Below, piece after piece: positions 1 through 5,834 of a DNA stretch of 10,559 nucleotides. Origin of the DNA: Prevotellaceae bacterium (GTDB lineage Bacteria > Bacteroidota > Bacteroidia > Bacteroidales > UBA932). Numbering within the stretch: the first letter of the stretch is position 1; the number at the start of each line of letters is the position of its first letter. Under the pieces are notes generated by a model. That model was given only the letters and a program-made list of their open reading frames with translations, was not told the DNA's origin and searched no databases. The stretch is taken from NCBI GenBank assembly GCA_031273485.1, contig JAISRS010000402.1, positions 1-10,559 on the forward strand. The letters run 5' to 3'. Position numbers and translations under genes: made by a program.

Positions 1-1398
1 GCGACTTCATTCCCAAGTTTATTGGACGCCGGAATGATGCTTACATTAATTTCGCTCGACAGTACAACAATTGCCGTAGTTGAGTATAATTCATCATTTT
101 ATGGCGATGACGACAAAGCAAAAGGCGGCTGGTCGCTCGAAAGAATCGACGCAAACAATCTGTCGGACAATGTAAACTGGAAAGCTTCGACCGATGTTTC
201 CGGCGGAACTCCCGGCAGAGAAAATTCGGCGGCTGATGTAAATCCTGATATATTAGCGCCTTATGTGATAAAAACGGAAATGATGGATGAATATTCCATT
301 TTACTTCTGTTCAGTGAAATGATAAATTCCTCAATTCTCCAAAACATAGAATATTACACTGTTGAAAATATTGGACATCCCTCAATTGCAGAACCTTTGA
401 CTGAGGAATTATCCAATCAGGTAGAATTGAGATTTGATAATAGTTTTAACATCGGAATTATCTATGAATTATCTGTTTCCACAGAAATTAAAGATATTCA
501 CGGCAACAGGTACAATGGAGAGGTCTTGACATTCGGACGAATGGAAACGCCTAATAAAGATGATATTATAATAAATGAAATATTATTCCAGCCTTATCTC
601 GGCGGTGCGGATTTTGTGGAAATATATAACCGAAGCGATAAAATTCTTGATCTTTCGGATATTTCAATTGCAAACAGAAATAAAAGCGACGGCAAACTGC
701 AACAAATACATAAAGTCACTGAAAATCACATCTATTTGCATCCAAAAGATTATTTTGTATTCACTACAGATTATACATTAAGTCAATTTTATTATATCGA
801 AAATCCTGATAATATAATTGTTATGTCAGGATTTCCGTCTTACCCGAATGAAGAAGGAACAGTAGCCATACTCGATTCGGAAACAAATGTTATTGACGAA
901 TTTACATATTCAAATAAAATGCATGGAGTATTTATCTCTAATCCTCAGGGAGTTTCACTTGAACGTGTGGATTATGACCGGAAATCTGCGGAATTGGCTA
1001 ACTGGCAATCGTCTGCACAAACAGCAGGATTTGCCACGCCAACATACAAAAATTCGTGTTACAAGCAGACAGACGAAACAGATGAGGCATTTGCAATTTT
1101 GCCAACCACATTTTCACCCGATGGAGACGGGTATGATGATGTGTTGTTTATTGATTATAAAATGCCTGTTGCTAATTGTGTTGCAAATATAAGTATATAC
1201 AGTCTTAGAGGAAGTTTTGTGAAAGAAATCTGTCGAAATATGACCTTGGGAACGGAAGGTCGTCTTACATGGGACGGAACTGCGGCAAACAAAATAAAAG
1301 CGCCTATAGGTCCGTATATAGTATATATTGAAGCGTTTAACGCTGACGGAAAAGTTTATAAATACAAAAAAGTTTGCGTGGTTGCAAGTCGAAAGTAA
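1..1398 (+). CDS. Secreted lamin-tail domain protein with gliding-associated-type C-terminus (5' end outside window)
   Basis: The reading frame is open from base 1 with no stop, so the true start lies upstream and this is a 5'-truncated view of a larger exported protein. Bases 1-230 encode the end of a lamin-tail domain, including the signature GGWSLERID and later NWKASTDVSGGTPG. About 250-540 looks like an Ig-like (SbsA/Big_5-type) domain with 'LLLFSEMI'. About 550-1060 is a second lamin-tail domain (IIINEILFQP, DFVEIYN, GVSLERVD, NWQSS). From about 1090 there is a C-terminal domain with FSPDGDGYDD, then LTWDGT and PIGPYIVYIEA, which resembles the CHU_C/FlgD-like domains of Bacteroidota exported proteins. 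Such proteins are often carried by the type IX secretion system, but this is inferred from the family. The role is probably cell surface or extracellular; the ligand is unknown. The downstream gene starts 105 bp later. Confidence 0.85.
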   Translation, partial: ATSFPSLLDAGMMLTLISLDSTTIAVVEYNSSFYGDDDKAKGGWSLERIDANNLSDNVNWKASTDVSGGTPGRENSAADVNPDILAPYVIKTEMMDEYSILLLFSEMINSSILQNIEYYTVENIGHPSIAEPLTEELSNQVELRFDNSFNIGIIYELSVSTEIKDIHGNRYNGEVLTFGRMETPNKDDIIINEILFQPYLGGADFVEIYNRSDKILDLSDISIANRNKSDGKLQQIHKVTENHIYLHPKDYFVFTTDYTLSQFYYIENPDNIIVMSGFPSYPNEEGTVAILDSETNVIDEFTYSNKMHGVFISNPQGVSLERVDYDRKSAELANWQSSAQTAGFATPTYKNSCYKQTDETDEAFAILPTTFSPDGDGYDDVLFIDYKMPVANCVANISIYSLRGSFVKEICRNMTLGTEGRLTWDGTAANKIKAPIGPYIVYIEAFNADGKVYKYKKVCVVASRK

Positions 1399-1503
1399 AG
1401 TGTTGTATGGAAATATTGTCTTCAATAAGGATATTTGGAACTTTATTGACCTAACCTCAGTAGAATAAGAAGTATCTATTTATAAAAATTAAAACATATT
1501 TGT

Positions 1504-2046
1504 GTGATAAACAGAAAATTATTAAACTCGGAACTCAGCAGATTAACTGCGCAGGAATTTAAAACGGCAGATAAAATCCCGATTGTGATAGTATTGGATA
1601 ATATTAGAAGTCGCCACAACGTTGGGTCTGCGTTTCGCACAGCCGACGCGTTTTGCATAGAAAAAATAATGCTTTGCGGAATTTCTTCAACCCCTCCTTC
1701 GCCCGAAATCCACAAAACAGCTCTCGGCGCAGAAGATTCGATGGAATGGGAATATTTCGAGAAAACAGAAGACGCAATAATCAAACTCAAAGAAAATCAA
1801 TATCTGCCAATTGCTATAGAACAGGCGGAAAACCGTATTTTGTTAAACGATTTCAAGCCGGATAAGGCATTGAAATACGCCTTGGTTTTTGGAAATGAAG
1901 TTAAAGGCGTCAGGCAAGATGTGGTAGATATGTGCGCCGATTGCATAGAAATTCCCCAGTTCGGCACTAAACATTCGTTGAATGTATCGGTGAGCATAGG
2001 CGTTATTCTTTGGCATTTTTTATATAAATCATTAGGAAACTTCTAA
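1504..2046 (+). CDS. SpoU/TrmH-family RNA 2'-O-ribose methyltransferase
   Basis: This 180-residue protein is predicted to transfer a methyl group from S-adenosylmethionine to a ribose 2'-OH in tRNA or rRNA. The three SPOUT motifs are clear: motif 1 around residues 33-46 (N-IRSRHNVGSAFRT, with the conserved Asn and Arg), motif 2 around 128-136 (VFGNEVKGV), and motif 3 around 150-169 (IPQFGTKHSLNVSVSIG, with the S-adenosylmethionine-binding knot). It is a single catalytic domain with only a short N-terminal extension, so the substrate cannot be assigned and the name trmH would be a guess. The start is GTG at 1504: an in-frame stop at 1483-1485 blocks extension and no ATG occurs before the catalytic motifs. 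The final codons and the TAA stop fall inside the structured repeat at 2033-2160, so the last few residues (GNF) are encoded by the repeat. Confidence 0.9.
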   Translation: MINRKLLNSELSRLTAQEFKTADKIPIVIVLDNIRSRHNVGSAFRTADAFCIEKIMLCGISSTPPSPEIHKTALGAEDSMEWEYFEKTEDAIIKLKENQYLPIAIEQAENRILLNDFKPDKALKYALVFGNEVKGVRQDVVDMCADCIEIPQFGTKHSLNVSVSIGVILWHFLYKSLGNF

Positions 2047-2160
2047 AAACTTGATTTTTCAAGGCAGACAAGATTTTTAAACCGGAGTTTACATATAGTA
2101 AATGAGGATTTAAAAATTGAAGTCGAACGCAGAAAAATCGAGTTTTTAGAGGTTCCCTTA
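2033..2160. repeat. MITE-like structured repeat, copy 1
   Basis: An element of about 128 bp has terminal inverted arms at 2033-2060 and 2132-2159 that match at 24 of 28 positions; two of the mismatches would be G-U pairs in RNA. Inside is a perfect 9-bp stem (2073-2081 with 2109-2117) and a small hairpin, TTTAC-ATATA-GTAAA (2088-2102). A second, diverged copy in the same orientation begins at 10434. It has no convincing open reading frame. The left arm contains the stop codon of the methyltransferase gene. The short non-coding form with inverted ends suggests a non-autonomous mobile repeat (MITE) or a REP-like intergenic element. A weak role in transcript 3' ends is possible, although the stem is AT-rich and lacks a clear U-tract. 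I see no target-site duplication. Confidence 0.8.
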
Positions 2161-2170
2161 TGAGATATTC

Positions 2171-2203
2171 CGGTATATTATAATATATCACGGTATATTA
2201 TAA
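2171..2203. repeat. AT-rich direct repeat, 20-bp period
   Basis: The 13-mer CGGTATATTATAA occurs at 2171-2183 and again at 2191-2203, with starts 20 bp apart. The first copy runs into a perfect 14-bp palindrome, TATATTATAATATA (2174-2187). It sits between the structured repeat and the receptor remnant. It could be a duplicated protein-binding site or a slippage product at an insertion junction. The second copy ends in the TAA that closes the receptor frame upstream. Confidence 0.6.
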
Positions 2204-2212
2204 GGGGCTTAC

Positions 2213-2515
2213 ATGGGCGGCAAACGGGAGCTTCCCATGCAGCTGTCCGCCGAAGGCGGCGATTCGTCTTACGACTACGCGCAGGCTTACGTCCGCCATC
2301 TGCCCGATTATTTCAGGCTGGACGTGAACATCAGCGTCAAGCACAATTTCAAACATTGCTCGGTGGACTGGTACTTTGAAGCGGAAAATCTCACAAATCA
2401 CAAAAATATCCGGATAAAATACTATAACATCAACCGAAACAGGGAGGAATTTATTTATCAATACGGCTTTATGCCGATGGGGGGAGTCAGGATATATTTC
2501 AGCACAGGGAAATGA
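2213..2515 (+). pseudogene. Orphan 3' fragment of a TonB-dependent outer-membrane receptor
   Basis: The roughly 100 residues match the extreme C-terminus of a TonB-dependent receptor or CarboxypepD_reg-type transporter. There is a HLPDYFRLDVNISVKHN segment, then WYFEAENLTNHKNI, then a closing strand YGFMPMGGVRIYF with the aromatic end typical of outer-membrane beta-barrels. Full-length relatives have some 700-1000 residues; the plug and most of the barrel are absent. An in-frame TAA at 2201-2203 lies four codons before the first ATG, so no upstream coding part survives here. Base use is visibly richer in G and C than the neighbours, which points to a different origin or an older expression class. 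It is probably a non-functional remnant left by deletion or insertion. The chance that it is expressed as a small protein is low. Confidence 0.75.
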
Positions 2516-2691
2516 AAGGAGAAATAAAGGGTTTTTTGGATGAAATTGATAGAAACAGCCGTAACTTATCCGTATGCGCCGATATATACCGAAGGTTGAT
2601 TATAAAGCGATTCAATGGTCATTGAAACAATACCGGGAAATGATATGACAAATTTCCGAAAATATATATATCTTTACGGCGTAATTTTTTT

Positions 2692-2702
2692 TTTGTGATA
2701 TG
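2692..2702. repeat. 11-bp direct repeat flanking the Rpn gene, left copy
   Basis: TTTGTGATATG here is repeated exactly at 3656-3666. This copy ends with the start codon of the nuclease. It could be a target duplication or recombination scar framing the gene, or a coincidence within AT-rich leader sequence. Confidence 0.45.
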
Positions 2703-3650
2703 GCTAAAAGTAAAAGTAGAAAAGGTAAGAAAAAGACATTAACCACGTCGGTATTTATAAATCCGAAGACGGATTTCGGATTTAAGAAAATATTCGGCAA
2801 CAAGGAGCGGTTGATAGCTTTTCTAAGCGCGGTTTTATGCAAAACTATTGTACTCATTGAGTTTGTACCTCAGGAACAGTTTGGAGATAAGGCAAAAGAC
2901 CGTAAAGTCATATATGACCTTTACTGTACATCCGATACGGGAGAACGGTTCATTGTGGAGATGCAGAATGACGGTCACAAGTATTTTGCCGACAGAGCGC
3001 TGTTTTATGCAACATATCCCATACGTTCTCAGGCTCCCAAAGGAAAATTGACAGTGATAGATGAAAATGGTAAAAAAGTATCAAAACACTGGGACTATCA
3101 TTTAAATAAAGTTTACTTTATCGCCATCCTGAATTTCATATTATTCAAAGAAGAGGAATCAAAGGACATTGTTATCGAAGAAATCAGTCTGACAAGGCAT
3201 TTCTCCGGTTTAGGATTTACGGATGCTCTTAAATTCATAACTATAGAACTGCCTAAGTTCAACAAATCGGAAGACGAATTAGTTACCCCGATGGACAAAT
3301 GGCTGTATTCTCTGAAAAATATGGAGAAGTTGAATCAACGTCCGGAACAATGCAATGAAGAAGTATTTCAACAATTATACGAAGAAGCAAAAGTAGATAA
3401 TTTAAATTCAAAAGAAATGAAAGCATATAATAAAAGTATTTTAGAATACGAAGATGTCGTTCTTACTATGGATTATGCAGTAGAACAAGCCGAACAAAGA
3501 GGCGAACAAAGAGGCGAGCAAAGAGGAGTGCAAAGAGAACGGGCAAGACACATTTTGAAATTATTTCAAAATGGCTTTTCAGCTGTTCAGATTGCCGAAT
3601 TGACGGACTTGCCTGTTAAAGAAGTGAATAATATCATAAAAAATAGCTGA
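2700..3650 (+). CDS. Rpn-family PD-(D/E)XK recombination-promoting nuclease / putative transposase
   Basis: This 316-residue protein belongs to the Rpn/PDDEXK_2 family of DNA endonucleases linked to RecA-independent recombination and, in recent work, to phage defence. The N-terminus is Lys/Arg-rich (residues 2-13) and is followed by the family hallmark NPKTDFGFKKIFGNKERL (21-38). The nuclease core shows Asp73 in IYDLYC and Glu87-x-Gln89 in FIVEMQ, then the ALFYATYPIRSQ helix. The C-terminus has four EQRG-like repeats (about 265-280) and ends in a helix-turn-helix-like piece, AEQRGVQRERARHILKLFQN to NNIIKNS. All expected catalytic residues are present and the length is usual for Bacteroidales members, so it looks intact. 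The start is ATG at 2700, preceded by a run of ten T and no Shine-Dalgarno sequence. In-frame ATGs at 3417 and 3468 could start a short C-terminal product. An 11-bp direct repeat flanks the gene. Confidence 0.88.
   Translation: MAKSKSRKGKKKTLTTSVFINPKTDFGFKKIFGNKERLIAFLSAVLCKTIVLIEFVPQEQFGDKAKDRKVIYDLYCTSDTGERFIVEMQNDGHKYFADRALFYATYPIRSQAPKGKLTVIDENGKKVSKHWDYHLNKVYFIAILNFILFKEEESKDIVIEEISLTRHFSGLGFTDALKFITIELPKFNKSEDELVTPMDKWLYSLKNMEKLNQRPEQCNEEVFQQLYEEAKVDNLNSKEMKAYNKSILEYEDVVLTMDYAVEQAEQRGEQRGEQRGVQRERARHILKLFQNGFSAVQIAELTDLPVKEVNNIIKNS
3492..3539 (+). repeat. 12-bp in-frame tandem repeat inside the Rpn gene
   Basis: Four 12-bp units occur: two identical copies of GAACAAAGAGGC (3492-3503 and 3504-3515), then GAGCAAAGAGGA and GTGCAAAGAGAA. 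They encode E-Q-R-G tetrapeptides. Because the unit is a multiple of three, gain or loss of units would keep the frame. The array lies between the nuclease domain and the C-terminal helix-turn-helix-like tail. Confidence 0.85.
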
Positions 3651-3655
3651 GGATA

Positions 3656-3666
3656 TTTGTGATATG
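3656..3666. repeat. 11-bp direct repeat flanking the Rpn gene, right copy
   Basis: This is an exact copy of TTTGTGATATG from 2692-2702, located six bases after the nuclease stop codon. The match ends at exactly 11 bp on both sides. Confidence 0.45.
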
Positions 3667-3733
3667 TGTCAAGATTTTACCCAAAAGCGTACCGGTTTGT
3701 CAAAATACAATTATTATTGATTAAATTAATTTC

Positions 3734-5320
3734 ATGCAAATAAAGAAGCATATATTTATTTTTACATTTATTTGTTTTATCTCATGTATCAACAATTTAA
3801 ACGGGCAGCAACTTACTGTACCGGAATTTCGGTCATTAAGCATTGACCCGACCACAAACGAGGTAGTATTGAAATGGAGAATACAGAACGCCTCCGAAAA
3901 TATTCTTGTGCACGAAATATCCCGTAAACCATATACTTCCAACAATTATTTTTTTAATCCGACAGCAACCGTTCCAATGCCGGACACGGTTTACAGAGAA
4001 ACGGTACCCGATTTGGAAACACAACGCCAGTCATACAGAATCAAAAGCAACAATGATACGGACGCTTCTCCTATAAGCGATTTACATCTCACTATGCAAT
4101 TTTCCGGAGAATATAACCAGTGTAAAAACACTATGCTCCTTCGCTGGACTACATACCGAAGATATTCTATAGACGAAAACGGACAAATTGACCAGACAAA
4201 TTCAGCAGCCAAACAATTTAACGATGCCATAAAATATGAAGTATGGGGACATCACGGCAACACATTTAATATCGCTTTGGCAGAAAAACTGTCGGAAACA
4301 ACCGACAAAAACACAGATATAACAATTGAAAATCTTTTAACCGGCACAAACTATTTCCTGTTTGTCAAGACGCTGTTGCCTAACGGAGATACCGCAACAT
4401 CCCACCGGATTGAGATTCACACAACCAACAAACGTTTTCCGGAAATATTGAATATCGACACCATTGTGAGTGAAATGGGTATGGTGAATTTATATCTGAA
4501 TGTAGATAAAACTACCGAAATTGACACCTTTGCAATCTATCGTTCCGATAACAGAATCCCTCTTGCATGGTATTATTCGCCGTCGGAAATACCCGCCAAA
4601 TTTACCGACCGCACTACTTCCATAGGTCAGGTATATAAATATAATATAGTTGCTTTTGTTTGCGGACAACCGATATTGAAAAGCGATACCGTAAGCAACA
4701 TCTTATTGTATGCCACCCCATTAAATCTGAATGCGGAAATAATATGGACGGATTTTTTTAATGAATCATATACGCCTGAATATACTTTACATCGTACATC
4801 GCCATCCGAATTAACCTTGTATCCGGGCAATGCGCTGTACTTTTTAGACGAATCCACACACGATTCCGTATGCTTCGGACCTAAACGATTCTGCTATGTG
4901 ATGACGGCAGATACGGAGAAATCTCATGCACGCTCGGAACAAGCCTGCGTATCGTTAAACTCAATGATAACCATGCCGGAAGCAATTGATCCGCTGTCGG
5001 ATATATCCGTAACAAAAAACTGTAACTGCAACACCGGCTGCACCAACTACAGACGTCTGTTCGGTCCCGTGATGGATATAAACAACGATGCCTACAGTCT
5101 GGAAATAGAAATTTATGACAGGTCGGGAATACGCTTATTTTCATCGAAAAAAGACTTCAAAGACCTTTTGCAAAAAGAATACCACTATTGGAACGGTAAA
5201 TACAAAAACCAATATGTCAAGCCCGGAGTGTATGTATATTATGCAAAAATAGAATTTTTAGAAGGCACGCCTACCGTATTAAGAGGCAGCGTGACTGTTG
5301 TTATGCAAAATTCCAAATAA
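3734..5320 (+). CDS. Exported protein with fibronectin-III-like repeats and a gliding-associated-type C-terminal domain
   Basis: This 528-residue protein begins with a signal peptide (MQIKKHIFIFTFICFISC, cleavage plausible after about residue 24, before QQ). The FISC sequence is a poor lipobox, so lipidation is uncertain. The body appears to hold four fibronectin-III-like units at about residues 25-116, 118-232, 233-325 and 327-412, with motifs such as VLKWRI, LLRWTTY-YEVWG, DTFAIYRSD and YKYNIVAF. The C-terminal domain (about 440-528) shows LEIEIYDRSGIRLFSS, YYWNGKYKNQ-type and VKPGVYVYYAKIEF features of gliding-associated (CHU_C-like) domains, which often direct type IX secretion. The usual F-x-P-x-x-D-G-x-N-D entry motif is missing; a Cys cluster (C430-N-C432-N-T-G-C436) stands just before the domain. 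The function is unknown and a structural or adhesive surface role is an inference. coaD follows 19 bp downstream. Confidence 0.85.
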   Translation: MQIKKHIFIFTFICFISCINNLNGQQLTVPEFRSLSIDPTTNEVVLKWRIQNASENILVHEISRKPYTSNNYFFNPTATVPMPDTVYRETVPDLETQRQSYRIKSNNDTDASPISDLHLTMQFSGEYNQCKNTMLLRWTTYRRYSIDENGQIDQTNSAAKQFNDAIKYEVWGHHGNTFNIALAEKLSETTDKNTDITIENLLTGTNYFLFVKTLLPNGDTATSHRIEIHTTNKRFPEILNIDTIVSEMGMVNLYLNVDKTTEIDTFAIYRSDNRIPLAWYYSPSEIPAKFTDRTTSIGQVYKYNIVAFVCGQPILKSDTVSNILLYATPLNLNAEIIWTDFFNESYTPEYTLHRTSPSELTLYPGNALYFLDESTHDSVCFGPKRFCYVMTADTEKSHARSEQACVSLNSMITMPEAIDPLSDISVTKNCNCNTGCTNYRRLFGPVMDINNDAYSLEIEIYDRSGIRLFSSKKDFKDLLQKEYHYWNGKYKNQYVKPGVYVYYAKIEFLEGTPTVLRGSVTVVMQNSK

Positions 5321-5339
5321 AATTAAAATTACAATTCGT

Positions 5340-5828
5340 ATGAATGCTGTTTTTCCAGGGTCTTTCGACCCCTTCACCATCGGACACGAAGCCTTAATGC
5401 ATCGTTCCCTGAAATTGTTCGACGAAATAACCATTGCCGTTGGACACAATAGCGAAAAAAAATACATGTTCAACATCGAAACAAGAGTTAAAATGATTGA
5501 ATCGGTATTTGAAGGTAATCCCAAAATAAAAATTAAACCCTACAAAGGTCTGACGGTAGATTTGTGCCGTTCTTTGGATATTTATTTCCTGATACGGGGT
5601 TTACGTACATCCTCGGATTTTGAATTTGAGCGTTCGATAGGGCAGATTAACAAACAATTAGAGCCACAAATAGAAACCGTCTTCATGCTTATCAGTCCCG
5701 AACATTCGGCAGTAAGCTCGTCCATTGTTAGAGATATACTTATAAATGAGGGCGACGCATCAATATTTCTCCCTAAAAATTTGGACATATCGCAGTTTTT
5801 AAGCCCTAATTTCCGGAATAATTCATAA
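5340..5828 (+). CDS. coaD: Phosphopantetheine adenylyltransferase
   Basis: CoaD catalyses the fourth, penultimate step of coenzyme A synthesis: 4'-phosphopantetheine plus ATP gives dephospho-CoA and pyrophosphate. The enzyme is a cytoplasmic nucleotidyltransferase of the HIGH superfamily. The N-terminal FPGSFDPFTIGH (residues 5-16) holds the T/HxGH motif, followed by a Lys pair in NSEKKYMF, the R86-G-L-R89 loop with DFEFE, and the ISPEHSAVSSSIVRDI segment that binds ATP. At 162 residues it matches the usual length (about 160). The start is ATG at 5340; an upstream in-frame ATG at 5298 would add 14 residues overlapping the preceding gene and before the conserved N-terminal strand. It lies 19 bp after the exported protein gene and 6 bp before ansA, so it probably sits in one transcript with them. 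Confidence 0.96.
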   Translation: MNAVFPGSFDPFTIGHEALMHRSLKLFDEITIAVGHNSEKKYMFNIETRVKMIESVFEGNPKIKIKPYKGLTVDLCRSLDIYFLIRGLRTSSDFEFERSIGQINKQLEPQIETVFMLISPEHSAVSSSIVRDILINEGDASIFLPKNLDISQFLSPNFRNNS

Positions 5829-5834
5829 TCCTCT

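Noticed and set aside
1414..1427. Small hairpin TATTG-TCTT-CAATA after the lamin-tail gene as a terminator
   Set aside because: It has a 5-bp AT-rich stem and no following T-run, which is too weak for an intrinsic terminator.
2003..2191. Minus-strand open frame of 62 codons across the structured repeat
   Set aside because: It is a translation of the repeat itself and the end of the methyltransferase gene. It has no recognisable domain, and the repeat copies differ by indels that would break the frame.
2512..2625. Small 37-codon frame starting MKGEIKGFLDEID, overlapping the receptor stop as ATGA
   Set aside because: The ATGA overlap is suggestive of coupling, but the frame is short, matches nothing I recognise, and follows a remnant gene. 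It is probably chance.
2611..2626. Near-palindrome TTCAATGGTCATTGAA before the Rpn gene as an operator
   Set aside because: It is an isolated imperfect palindrome with no second copy or promoter alignment. Such sites are common by chance in AT-rich DNA.
2669..2676. TATCTTTA as a -7 promoter box for the Rpn gene
   Set aside because: It lacks the final G of TAnnTTTG and no -33 TTTG is present at suitable spacing.
2692..3666. CRISPR or restriction-defence island
   Set aside because: There are no regularly spaced repeats with spacers, no cas-like genes, and no methylase or helicase partner beside the Rpn gene. The SPOUT enzyme is an RNA methyltransferase.
3696..3729. TTTG (3696) plus TAAATTAA (3722) as a promoter for the 3734 gene
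   Set aside because: The second box matches only half of the TTTG part, and the start would fall at or beyond the ATG.
5298..5339. Longer coaD start at 5298
   Set aside because: It would add 14 residues (MLCKIPNKIKITIR) overlapping the upstream coding sequence. The conserved first strand begins at the ATG at 5340, as in other CoaD proteins.
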